Below are positions 56,236-64,000 of a DNA stretch of 64,000 nucleotides, in pieces. Source of the stretch: Beijerinckiaceae bacterium (GTDB lineage: Bacteria; Pseudomonadota; Alphaproteobacteria; Rhizobiales; Beijerinckiaceae). A program made the position numbers and the translations under genes. How positions within the stretch are numbered: position 1 is the stretch's first letter; each line of letters opens with the position of its first letter. The notes under the pieces are model-generated. The model was not told the origin of the DNA, made no database searches, and saw only the letters and a program-made list of their open reading frames with translations. Location of the stretch: positions 62,001-126,000 of the forward strand of contig CANJNI010000002.1 in the NCBI GenBank assembly GCA_947475995.1, given 5' to 3'.

Positions 56236-57639
56236 TCAGGCATCCTTCTTGGCATTTTGTTTCGCCAATGTCTTGAGCCAGCGCCTGGCCTGCGCCGTCA
56301 CGTTAGCCGGGGCGGTGCCGCCGTAACTGGTGCGGCTGCGGACCGACTTGTCGACGCCCAGGACGGAAAAGACCTCTTCGGTGATCATCGGTTCGACGGA
56401 ACGCAAGTCTTCCAATTTCAGTTTTTCCAACCCAACGCCGCGATCCGAAGCAATTTTAACAATCGAACCCGTGACGTGATGGGCTCGGCGGAACGGCAAT
56501 TTCAGGCTTTTCACCAGCCAGTCCGCCAGATCGGTAGCGGTCGAATATCCCGCCCCGGCGGAGGCCTTCATGCGCTTCAGGTCCGGCTGCATGTCGCGCA
56601 CCATGCCGGTCATGGCGGCGATGCAAAGCGACAGGGATTGCATGGCGTCGAACGTGCCTTCCTTGTCTTCCTGCATGTCCTTCGAATAGGCCAGCGGCAG
56701 GCCCTTCATGACCATCAGCAGGCCGGTCAGCGAACCAATCACCCGGCCCGACTTGCCGCGCACCAGTTCGGCCGCATCCGGGTTGCGTTTCTGGGGCATG
56801 ATGGACGAACCGGTCGTGAAGGAGTCGGACAGGCGCGCGAAGCCGAATTGCGGCGTCGCCCAGAGTACGATTTCCTCGGCAAACCTCGACAGATGCACGG
56901 CCGTAATCGCCGCCGCCGAAAGGGTTTCAAGCACGAAGTCGCGATCCGAGACCGAATCCAGGGAATTTGCAGTCGGACGGTCGAAGCCGAGCGCCCGGGC
57001 TGTCTGTTCGCGGTCGATCGGGAACGATGTGCCGGCGAGCGCCGCTGAACCCAGCGGGCATTCGTTCAGGCGGCGACGGCTGTCGGCGAAACGTCCACGG
57101 TCACGGCCGAGCATTTCCACATAGGCAAGCAGATGATGGCCGAGAGTGATTGGTTGGGCGGATTGCAGATGCGTGAAGCCGGGCATGATGGAGGCGGCAT
57201 GCGCAAGCGCTTTCTCGGCAAGCGCTGTCTGCAATTCGGCCAATTGTCCATCGAGCTGGTCGATCGTGTCGCGAATCCAGAGCTTGAAATCGAGCGCGAC
57301 CTGATCGTTGCGGCTACGCGCAGTGTGAAGCCGTCCAGCTTCGGGACCGATGATCTCCGCCAGACGGGATTCGACGTTCATGTGGATGTCTTCAAGCGCC
57401 CGCGAGAACGTGAACGTGCCTGCCTCGATTTCAGCGCGAACCTGTTCTAATCCTTTTGAAATCGCCTCGGCGTTTTCACGCGTCACGATACCGGCGCCCG
57501 CCAGCATCGCCACATGGGCCAGCGAGCCGCGGATGTCCTGGGCCGCAAAGCGGTAATCGAACCCGATGGAAGCGTTGATCTCCTCCATGATGGCGTCGGG
57601 CGCGCTCGCAAAACGTCCGCCCCACATCTTGTTGCTCAT
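56236..57639 (-). CDS. argH: Argininosuccinate lyase
   Basis: A 467-residue member of the fumarase/aspartase superfamily that splits argininosuccinate to arginine and fumarate. [22 protein letters not shown] is the family signature with the catalytic serine loop near residue 280. [24 protein letters not shown] and [15 protein letters not shown] are ArgH stretches. The length is normal. It is first in argH-lptM-lysA and divergent from tlpA across 36 bp. Confidence 0.96.
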   Translation of the reverse strand: MSNKMWGGRFASAPDAIMEEINASIGFDYRFAAQDIRGSLAHVAMLAGAGIVTRENAEAISKGLEQVRAEIEAGTFTFSRALEDIHMNVESRLAEIIGPEAGRLHTARSRNDQVALDFKLWIRDTIDQLDGQLAELQTALAEKALAHAASIMPGFTHLQSAQPITLGHHLLAYVEMLGRDRGRFADSRRRLNECPLGSAALAGTSFPIDREQTARALGFDRPTANSLDSVSDRDFVLETLSAAAITAVHLSRFAEEIVLWATPQFGFARLSDSFTTGSSIMPQKRNPDAAELVRGKSGRVIGSLTGLLMVMKGLPLAYSKDMQEDKEGTFDAMQSLSLCIAAMTGMVRDMQPDLKRMKASAGAGYSTATDLADWLVKSLKLPFRRAHHVTGSIVKIASDRGVGLEKLKLEDLRSVEPMITEEVFSVLGVDKSVRSRTSYGGTAPANVTAQARRWLKTLAKQNAKKDA

Positions 57640-57675
57640 TGCGCGCCTCTGCTAAGGGACCAACCGGCCAATCCG

Positions 57676-58335
57676 ATGACGGACAGTAACTTGCCCCAGC
57701 GTTCAGGCATCCTTTCGACCCGCAAACTCCTGTTTGGAGCGGGAACGGTTCTGCTTGCCGGGGCAGCGGTCCTATACGGGATCAACAGGGGCGGCGGCAA
57801 GGAAACCGCGTCGTCTTGCTCGGATTCGGCCAAGACGGCCGAAAAGATTGCCCCACTGGCGCAGGGCGGGCTGGCGGCGCTTACCATCCCCAGGACACCG
57901 CGCGCCGCAGTGGACGTTTCCTTCGATGGACCCTCGGGGGAGAAGAAGACGCTCGCGGATTTTCGCGGGAAAACCGTCCTTCTGAACCTCTGGGCCACAT
58001 GGTGCATCCCGTGCCGGGAGGAGATGCCCGCGCTGGACAAGCTTCAGGCCAAGCTTGGCGGCCCCGATTTTGAAGTCGTGGCTGTCAGCATCGACACTGC
58101 GCGGCTCGAGAAGCGAAAGACCTTTTTGGCGGAGGCCGGTGTCGAGAAGCTCGCATTCTATTCTGACGCCAGCGCTGACATTTTCCAGCGTTTGAAACGG
58201 GCCGGGAAGGTGACCGGGCTCCCCACGACCCTGCTGATCGACCGCTCCGGTTGCGAGATCGGCATTCTGGCGGGACCGGCGGATTGGGCGTCGGACGAAG
58301 CTATAAGACTGATTTCATTGGCGAAGGGCAGTTAA
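57676..58335 (+). CDS. tlpA: Membrane-anchored thiol:disulfide protein TlpA
   Basis: A 219-residue periplasmic thioredoxin-like protein. An N-terminal anchor (LLFGAGTVLLAGAAVLYGI, residues ~18-36) precedes a thioredoxin fold with WATWCIPC near residue 105 and the cis-proline segment VTGLPTTLLID. TlpA reduces copper chaperones and CoxB for cytochrome aa3 maturation in rhizobia. ATG 57676 is preferred over upstream frames that read into argH. Confidence 0.9.
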   Translation: MTDSNLPQRSGILSTRKLLFGAGTVLLAGAAVLYGINRGGGKETASSCSDSAKTAEKIAPLAQGGLAALTIPRTPRAAVDVSFDGPSGEKKTLADFRGKTVLLNLWATWCIPCREEMPALDKLQAKLGGPDFEVVAVSIDTARLEKRKTFLAEAGVEKLAFYSDASADIFQRLKRAGKVTGLPTTLLIDRSGCEIGILAGPADWASDEAIRLISLAKGS

Positions 58336-58409
58336 ACGATACCCCGTGACCGGCGAGACGCTTCTGGTCGCCTGATCGTCCAAAGGGCTCAAGAGCTTAT
58401 CATTGCGCA

Positions 58410-58451
58410 GTGCGAAATCTTGGATTAGTGAAGCGCCACATCATTTCGCAC
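58410..58451. repeat. Inverted repeat in the sdhC leader
   Basis: GTGCGAAAT (58410-58418) and ATTTCGCAC (58443-58451) are perfect 9-bp inverted arms 24 bp apart, ending 13 bp before the sdhC start and next to its AGAGG. It may be an operator or an RNA stem controlling ribosome access. Confidence 0.4.
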
Positions 58452-58464
58452 CCAGAGGCTGTCC

Positions 58465-58878
58465 ATGGCCGATCCGACTTCACGACCGGCTTCGCACGAG
58501 GCTCGCAGGCCGCTGTCTCCGCATCTGCAGATTTACCGGCCGATGCTTACCATGACGATGTCGATCACCCATCGCATCACCGGAGCCGGGCTTTACCTTG
58601 GCACTCTCCTGCTGGCCTGGTGGCTGATCGCCGCCGCTACCGACGCCAAGTCCTTTGCGGTGGTCAATGATTTGCTGGGGTCGTGGTTCGGCCGACTGGT
58701 GCTGTTCGGCTTCACCTGGGCGCTGTTCACACACATGATGGGCGGCATCCGGCATTTTGTGCAGGACACGGGCCGTGGCATGGGCCACCCGGAACGCGAA
58801 TATCTAGCGCAAATGGTGCTGGTGGGCGGCGTCGTGCTGACGATTCTGGTCTGGATCGTCGGCTACATGGTTCGCTGA
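58465..58878 (+). CDS. sdhC: Succinate dehydrogenase cytochrome b556 subunit
   Basis: A 137-residue membrane anchor with three helices. RPLSPHLQIYRPMLTMTMSITHRITGAGLYLG is the SdhC signature, and the haem histidine lies in HMMGGIRHFVQD. With SdhD it holds haem b and the ubiquinone site of complex II. It is first in sdhCDAB; AGAGG lies upstream of ATG 58465. sdhD starts 16 bp after its stop. Confidence 0.95.
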   Translation: MADPTSRPASHEARRPLSPHLQIYRPMLTMTMSITHRITGAGLYLGTLLLAWWLIAAATDAKSFAVVNDLLGSWFGRLVLFGFTWALFTHMMGGIRHFVQDTGRGMGHPEREYLAQMVLVGGVVLTILVWIVGYMVR

Positions 58879-58894
58879 GGCAAAAGAGGCAATC

Positions 58895-59287
58895 ATGACG
58901 GAATCACCCAAATCGCTCCGCACCCCGATGGGCCGGGTCCGGCACCTCGGCTCAGCCAAATCCGGTACTCGGGAAGTCTGGCATCAGCGGCTGACCTCGT
59001 TTGCACTGCTGCCGCTTGCTGTCCTTTTCGTGATCCTCGTGCTCAGCCTCGTCGGCAAGGACTACAATGCAGTGCGCGCCACGCTGGCCAATCCGGTCTG
59101 GTCGGTGCTGGTTCTTTTGTTCCTTGGCGCTGGCATCTACCACATGCAGCTCGGCATGAAGGTCATCATCGAGGACTATGTGCATGGGCACGGCGCAAAG
59201 ACTTTCGCGCTGGTAGCTAACACGTTCTTCTCCATCTGCATCGGAGTCGCCTGCGTATACGCGGTGCTCCGCCTCAGCTTCGCCTGA
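58895..59287 (+). CDS. sdhD: Succinate dehydrogenase membrane anchor subunit
   Basis: A 130-residue protein with three helices. [23 protein letters not shown] and [19 protein letters not shown], with the haem-ligand histidine, are SdhD hallmarks. It completes the membrane part of complex II. Spacing is 16 bp from sdhC and 32 bp to sdhA. Confidence 0.94.
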   Translation: MTESPKSLRTPMGRVRHLGSAKSGTREVWHQRLTSFALLPLAVLFVILVLSLVGKDYNAVRATLANPVWSVLVLLFLGAGIYHMQLGMKVIIEDYVHGHGAKTFALVANTFFSICIGVACVYAVLRLSFA

Positions 59288-59319
59288 GGCAAGTCTCGGG
59301 TCTTTTGAAAGGCATCTCG

Positions 59320-61158
59320 ATGGCCACTCTGAATGGCTCCGCTCCCGGCAAGGCGCCTGCTTACAACGGCGCCGCCTATCCGATTACAGATCACACATTT
59401 GACGTCGTTGTGGTCGGCGCAGGTGGCGCTGGATTGCGCGCAACGGTTGGATGTTCACAAGCTGGCCTCCGGACGGCGTGCATCTCGAAGGTTTTTCCGA
59501 CCCGCTCGCATACTGTGGCCGCGCAAGGCGGAATTTCTGCATCGCTTGGCAATATGGGCGACGACGACTGGCGCTGGCACATGTACGACACCGTGAAGGG
59601 ATCCGACTGGCTCGGCGATCAGGACGCCATTGAATATCTGGTGCGCAATGCTCCGGCGGCCGTTTACGAGCTCGAGCACTGGGGCGTTCCGTTTTCGCGC
59701 ACCGAAGAGGGCAAGATCTACCAACGCCCGTTTGGCGGCATGACGACCCATTTCGGCCAGGGCACCGCGCAGCGAACCTGTGCGGCCGCTGACCGCACAG
59801 GCCACGCGATCCTGCATACGCTGTACGGGCAGGCACTGCGCAACAACACCGAATTCTTCATCGAATATTTCGCCATCGACCTGATCATGAACAGCGAAGG
59901 CCGCTGCATCGGCGTGGTCTGCCTGAAGATGGACGATGGGACAATTCATCGTTTCCGCGCCAACCTCGTGATCCTTGCGACAGGCGGTTACGGACGCGCC
60001 TATTTCTCTGCGACCTCCGCTCATACCTGCACGGGCGACGGCAATGCGATGGTGCTGCGCGCAGGACTGCCGCTGCAGGATATGGAATTCGTGCAGTTTC
60101 ATCCCACCGGCATCTATGGTTCGGGTTGCCTGATCACCGAAGGCGCGCGCGGCGAAGGTGGATATGTGACCAACAGCAGCGGCGAGCGCTTCATGGAGCG
60201 TTATGCCCCGTCCGCCAAGGATCTGGCGTCACGAGACGTGGTTTCGCGCGCCATGACGATCGAGATCCGCGAGGGCCGCGGGGTCGGCAAGAACGCCGAT
60301 CACATCCATCTTCACCTCGAGCATCTCGATCCGAAGATCCTGCACGAACGTCTTCCCGGCATTTCGGAAAGCGCGCGCATCTTTGCTGGCGTCGACGTCA
60401 CCAAGGAGCCGATCCCGATCCTTCCGACCGTGCACTACAACATGGGCGGCATCGCCACGAATTATCACGGCGAAGTGCTGACCAAGAAGAACGGCGATCC
60501 GGACTCGGTGGTGCCCGGCCTGATGGCGCTGGGCGAAGCGGCCTGCGTGTCTGTGCATGGCGCCAATCGCCTGGGATCCAATTCGCTGATCGACCTCGTG
60601 GTGTTCGGCCGGGCCGCCGGCCTGCGGGCAGCAGAACTGGTCAAGCCCGGCGAGAAGCAGGCTGATCTGCCCAAGGACTCGGCTGATCTCTCTCTTTCTC
60701 GTCTCGACAAGTTCCGCTACGCCAAGGGCTCGACGCCGACCGCGCAGTTGCGCAACAAGATGCAGATGACCATGCAGAACAATTGCGCGGTCTTCCGCAC
60801 TGGACCGATCCTTGAGGAGGGCTCGAAGCTGATCAAGGAAGTCTGGGAAGGCGTGCCGGATCTGCACGTCACCGATCGTTCGCTGATCTGGAACTCGGAC
60901 CTCATCGAGACGCTCGAATTCGATAACCTCATCATTCAGGCTGTCGTAACGATGGATTCGGCGGTTTCGCGCACAGAGAGCCGCGGCGCTCATGCGCGCG
61001 AAGATTTCCCGGACCGTGACGACAAGAACTGGATGAAGCACACACTCGCGTGGATCGAAGAGGATAAAAAGCGGATCAACCTCGATTCGCGTCCGGTACA
61101 CACCTACACAATGACGAACGAAGTCCAGTACATCGAACCCAAGGCTCGCGTGTACTGA
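59320..61158 (+). CDS. sdhA: Succinate dehydrogenase flavoprotein subunit
   Basis: A 612-residue FAD subunit oxidising succinate to fumarate. [15 protein letters not shown] is the FAD motif, and [17 protein letters not shown] contains the histidine that binds FAD covalently. [17 protein letters not shown] and [12 protein letters not shown] are catalytic stretches. ATG 59320 was chosen over 59305 because the family begins close to it and the shorter form keeps a normal N-terminus. Confidence 0.97.
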   Translation: MATLNGSAPGKAPAYNGAAYPITDHTFDVVVVGAGGAGLRATVGCSQAGLRTACISKVFPTRSHTVAAQGGISASLGNMGDDDWRWHMYDTVKGSDWLGDQDAIEYLVRNAPAAVYELEHWGVPFSRTEEGKIYQRPFGGMTTHFGQGTAQRTCAAADRTGHAILHTLYGQALRNNTEFFIEYFAIDLIMNSEGRCIGVVCLKMDDGTIHRFRANLVILATGGYGRAYFSATSAHTCTGDGNAMVLRAGLPLQDMEFVQFHPTGIYGSGCLITEGARGEGGYVTNSSGERFMERYAPSAKDLASRDVVSRAMTIEIREGRGVGKNADHIHLHLEHLDPKILHERLPGISESARIFAGVDVTKEPIPILPTVHYNMGGIATNYHGEVLTKKNGDPDSVVPGLMALGEAACVSVHGANRLGSNSLIDLVVFGRAAGLRAAELVKPGEKQADLPKDSADLSLSRLDKFRYAKGSTPTAQLRNKMQMTMQNNCAVFRTGPILEEGSKLIKEVWEGVPDLHVTDRSLIWNSDLIETLEFDNLIIQAVVTMDSAVSRTESRGAHAREDFPDRDDKNWMKHTLAWIEEDKKRINLDSRPVHTYTMTNEVQYIEPKARVY

Positions 61159-61183
61159 ACGCCATACCGTCAAGGACACCAAA

Positions 61184-61963
61184 ATGGTCGAACTCGCGCT
61201 TCCGAAGAATTCGCAGATCGTAGGCGGTCGTACATGGCCTAAGCTTGGCAATGCGACCAATATCCGCGAATTCCGCGTCTATCGCTGGAACCCTGAGGAT
61301 GGGCAGAACCCCCGCGTCGACACCTATTTTGTCGATTGCGACGATTGCGGCCCGATGGTTCTGGACGCGATGCTTTGGATCAAGAACAAGGTCGATCCCA
61401 CGCTGACCTTCCGGCGCTCCTGCCGCGAGGGAATCTGCGGTTCCTGCGCGATGAATATCGATGGGACCAATACGCTGGCTTGCACGAAAGACATGTCGAC
61501 CATCAAGGGCACGGTCAGCATCTATCCGCTGCCGCACATGCCGGTCGTCAAGGATCTGGTGCCGGATCTGACGCGCTTCTACGCCCAGCACGCATCTATC
61601 GAGCCATGGCTCAAGACCGTGACGCCTGCCCCCGAAAAGGAATGGCCGCAGTCGCATGAGGATCGTCAGAAGCTCGACGGGCTATATGAGTGCATCCTTT
61701 GCGCCTGCTGCTCGACATCGTGCCCCAGCTACTGGTGGAACGGAGACCGATACCTCGGCCCGGCAGCGCTTCTGCAGGCCTATCGCTGGCTCATTGATTC
61801 ACGCGACGAGGCAACCGGAGAACGCCTCGACAATCTCGAAGACCCGTTCCGGCTTTACCGCTGCCACACGATCATGAACTGCGCCAAAGCCTGCCCGAAG
61901 GGGCTCAATCCCGCGAAGGCGATTGCCGAGATCAAGAACATGATGATCGAGCGTCAGGTCTGA
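61184..61963 (+). CDS. sdhB: Succinate dehydrogenase iron-sulfur subunit
   Basis: A 259-residue subunit with ligands for three Fe-S clusters: [15 protein letters not shown] for [2Fe-2S], [16 protein letters not shown] for [4Fe-4S], and [17 protein letters not shown] for [3Fe-4S]. It passes electrons from SdhA to the quinone. It ends the sdhCDAB unit; zapE follows after 26 bp and may be read through. Confidence 0.97.
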   Translation: MVELALPKNSQIVGGRTWPKLGNATNIREFRVYRWNPEDGQNPRVDTYFVDCDDCGPMVLDAMLWIKNKVDPTLTFRRSCREGICGSCAMNIDGTNTLACTKDMSTIKGTVSIYPLPHMPVVKDLVPDLTRFYAQHASIEPWLKTVTPAPEKEWPQSHEDRQKLDGLYECILCACCSTSCPSYWWNGDRYLGPAALLQAYRWLIDSRDEATGERLDNLEDPFRLYRCHTIMNCAKACPKGLNPAKAIAEIKNMMIERQV

Positions 61964-61989
61964 TGAAGGCCTGACCGCGGAGGCGCGTT

Positions 61990-63159
61990 TTGCTGAGGCA
62001 CGTCTCCGCCATCTACGCCGACCGTATCCGCGAGGCGCATTTCGAGCGCGATCCGCAACAGGAACAGATCGCTCGACGTTTTGACCGCCTGATTGATGAC
62101 TTGAGCGGCTACAGGCTGGACAGACGGTCCAGCCGCTTCGGCTGGCTTTTCGGTCAGCGCCGCCAGGCTCCGTCTCCCCGTGGCATTTACCTTTGGGGCA
62201 AGGTCGGACGCGGGAAGACCATGCTGATGGATCTGTTTTTTGAGGCGGCGGAAGTCGACCGCAAGCGACGGGTTCATTTCCATGGGTTCATGGCGGATGT
62301 TCATGCGCGAATTCATGCGTGGCGGCAACGCAAACGCGAAGGATTGGAAAGAGGCGACGATCCAATCGCCCCGGTCGCGGAGCAGATTTCTTCCGAAGCC
62401 TGGCTCCTGTGCTTCGATGAGTTCAGCGTCAACGATATTGCGGATGCGATGATCCTCGGCCGTCTGTTTCAGGCGTTGTTCGCAGCAGGCGTCGTGGTCG
62501 TCGCGACTTCTAATGTCGAGCCTTCGCGCCTGTATGAAGGTGGACTGAACCGAGCGCTTTTTCTGCCCTTCATCGGCATGATCACCGACAGGATGGAAAT
62601 CCTGGAGCTCGATTCGCGTACGGATTTCCGGCTTGAAAAATTGTCGGGGGCCCCAGTCTATTACTCGCCTCTGGGCCCGGCGGCCGATGCGGGGTTGGAT
62701 CGCGCGTTTCTCGCCCTGACCGGCCGGCAGCGAGGCGAGCGCTTGACGCTTCCCCTTCTGGGTCGTGAACTTGCCGTTCCGCAAGCAGCTTCACATACGG
62801 CGCGTTTCGCATTCGCAGACTTATGTGAAGCGGCGCTTGGCTCGCCCGATTATCTTGCAGTGGCGGAAAACTTCCAGACCGTCTTCATCGACGGAATTCC
62901 GGTTTTTCAGGTTTACCAGCGCAATGAGGCCAAACGTTTCATCAACCTGATCGACACGCTTTACGACCAGAAGGTGAAGCTGGTCGTGTCGGCAGCTGCC
63001 GAGCCGGACAAACTAGGGGTTGATCTCGAAGGGCGTGAGGCATTCGAATTCGAACGCACTGCTTCGCGTTTGATCGAAATGCGTTCCACGGACTATCTTG
63101 CCTTGCCGCACGGCCAGACCGCCCCGTCCGGTGATACAGGCGGACTGGTTGAAACCTGA
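61990..63159 (+). CDS. zapE: Cell division ATPase ZapE (AFG1 family)
   Basis: A 389-residue AAA+ ATPase of the AFG1/ZapE family. Walker A is GKVGRGKTMLMDLFF near residue 75 and Walker B is LLCFDEFSVND. RFAFADLCEAALGSPDYLAVAENFQTVFIDGIP and NEAKRFINLIDTLYD are family-specific. Mitochondrial AFG1 aids turnover of respiratory-complex subunits, and bacterial ZapE affects FtsZ rings. Its position behind sdhB in alphaproteobacteria is common. TTG 61990 has GGAGG upstream. Confidence 0.9.
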   Translation: MLRHVSAIYADRIREAHFERDPQQEQIARRFDRLIDDLSGYRLDRRSSRFGWLFGQRRQAPSPRGIYLWGKVGRGKTMLMDLFFEAAEVDRKRRVHFHGFMADVHARIHAWRQRKREGLERGDDPIAPVAEQISSEAWLLCFDEFSVNDIADAMILGRLFQALFAAGVVVVATSNVEPSRLYEGGLNRALFLPFIGMITDRMEILELDSRTDFRLEKLSGAPVYYSPLGPAADAGLDRAFLALTGRQRGERLTLPLLGRELAVPQAASHTARFAFADLCEAALGSPDYLAVAENFQTVFIDGIPVFQVYQRNEAKRFINLIDTLYDQKVKLVVSAAAEPDKLGVDLEGREAFEFERTASRLIEMRSTDYLALPHGQTAPSGDTGGLVET

Positions 63160-63169
63160 AGGGTCACGC

Positions 63170-63814
63170 ATGGCGCGCGCGCCCGTATCCGAGCCCATCG
63201 ACGTCCGTCTTGTTGATCTCGCAGCCGAGCACGTGCGCCGTTATGGCTTGCGCCGCACCACCATTGTGGGGATTGCGCAGGAAGCCGGGATGTCCCACGC
63301 AAACGTCTATCGGTATTTTCCATCGAAGGAGGCGCTGATCGACGCAGTGCTGGACCAATGGCTCAAGCCTATCGAGAAGGGGGCGCGAGACATTGCAGAT
63401 GGTCCCGACCCTGCTGTCGACAAGCTGGAAAGGTTGGCGAGCGCGGTTTTCCGGGCCTACCGTCGCAAACTCGACGAGGACACGGCCATTTTCCAGATCT
63501 TTGCGGAAGCCAGCGCCGCAGGTCGCCCGATCGCGCGGAGACACCGGAACCGGATCGGGGCGGAGTTCCATCGTGTAGTCGAAGAAGGAACCTCGGGCGG
63601 CTCGTTTCAGGTGGGCGACCAGCGGGGCGCCGTTTTTCTCCTGGCTGATGCTCTGGGTCGGTTTCTCAACCCCGTCAATGTAGCCTTGGACCGCGAGGTC
63701 CCGGCTTCCCAACTCGAAAACCGAATGGATCAGATCGTCCGGATTCTGCTGAATGCCTTTACCGGTGGGCAGTTAGCCTCGCAAAAAATCGGCGACAACT
63801 TACAATATTTGTAG
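63170..63814 (+). CDS. TetR family transcriptional regulator
   Basis: A 214-residue repressor-type protein. The N-terminal helix-turn-helix reads RRTTIVGIAQEAGMSHANVYRYFPSKEALIDAVLDQWL (residues ~28-65). The C-terminal ligand domain is unlike any I can name. It starts 10 bp after zapE, so it is likely co-transcribed with it. The target is unknown. CcrR, a TetR protein, activates ccr in Methylobacterium, but nothing here ties this protein to that role. Confidence 0.88.
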   Translation: MARAPVSEPIDVRLVDLAAEHVRRYGLRRTTIVGIAQEAGMSHANVYRYFPSKEALIDAVLDQWLKPIEKGARDIADGPDPAVDKLERLASAVFRAYRRKLDEDTAIFQIFAEASAAGRPIARRHRNRIGAEFHRVVEEGTSGGSFQVGDQRGAVFLLADALGRFLNPVNVALDREVPASQLENRMDQIVRILLNAFTGGQLASQKIGDNLQYL

Positions 63815-64000
63815 ATTGTAACAGCAGATTGCATAGGGCCGGACTCTCCGCGCCCCGGCATCATTGGATTTCAAGTCTCTGTTTTTACGCGAATTTTTCC
63901 CGACAACAGCGCGGAGTCGCTGCCTCGAGTCCTCGCCAAAGTCTGAAAATCCTTAGCCTTTCGCCCGACTTGAAAGCGCCCAACGATAAGAGCAAACAGA
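63815..64000. other. Gene-free right edge
   Basis: These 186 bp contain no open frame of note and no clear hairpin with a T-tract. The next gene begins outside the window. In relatives malate dehydrogenase often follows sdh-zapE, but that cannot be checked here. Confidence 0.5.

Overview
The window is a chromosomal segment of an alphaproteobacterium, most likely a member of Hyphomicrobiales (Rhizobiales). Supports for this are high G+C, the order ftsK-amtB-glnK-amtB-ubiH, alphaproteobacterial families (DUF2125, DUF2794, DUF4167, TIGR02302), the pairs metX-metW and hisC-tyrA, and an ethylmalonyl-CoA (EMC) pathway. The genus cannot be named from this sequence alone. Genes are densely packed on both strands; one tRNA and no rRNA were seen.

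Layout. 1-9.6 kb: 5' part of ftsK; ammonium-uptake genes amtB1-glnK and amtB2, each unit with a sigma-54-like promoter and a strong terminator; a UbiH-type hydroxylase; small housekeeping genes; tRNA-Gly(GCC). 9.7-23.3 kb: a Rieske oxygenase, a membrane methyltransferase-like protein, a GNAT protein, ppa, metW/metX, an aromatic amino-acid set (chorismate mutase, hisC, tyrA), chaC, plsC-like, ftsE/ftsX. 23.3-33.5 kb: core EMC genes mcd (methylsuccinyl-CoA dehydrogenase), ccr (crotonyl-CoA carboxylase/reductase), ecm (ethylmalonyl-CoA mutase) and a VOC gene. Between ecm and the VOC gene sits a 3.7-kb IS1-family transposon. 33.5-48 kb: clpB, MOSC protein, prmC, htpG with a heat-shock-type promoter, BI-1 family protein, an ABC exporter, esterase, thpR, HNH nuclease. 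48.2-51.8 kb: hbdA, etfA, etfB, pduO-type cobalamin adenosyltransferase. 51.9-64 kb: TIGR02302 protein, lysA, lptM, argH, tlpA, sdhCDAB, zapE, and a TetR regulator.

Working together. Several scattered genes converge on acetyl-CoA assimilation. A 3-hydroxybutyryl-CoA dehydrogenase, Ccr, Ecm and Mcd form consecutive EMC steps. EtfAB is the known type of electron acceptor for Mcd-like flavoproteins. PduO makes the adenosylcobalamin Ecm needs, and succinate dehydrogenase handles C4 products. A 14-bp sequence is identical upstream of ccr (where it is part of a perfect palindrome) and upstream of etfB, suggesting co-regulation.

Most distinctive region. At 29,367-33,063 there are 21-bp perfect terminal inverted repeats and an 8-bp target duplication that includes the ecm stop codon. 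The element carries an IS1-type transposase, a small membrane protein whose stop codon lies inside the terminal repeat, and a HigB-like toxin. It also carries a HigA-like antitoxin fused to an ImmA/IrrE-type metalloprotease domain (HEIEH), an unknown protein translated next to it, and a zinc-ribbon/basic small-protein pair. Removing the element restores ecm followed 66 bp later by the VOC gene. This toxin-antitoxin-protease cargo in an IS1-type transposon is the best candidate for an under-described system here.
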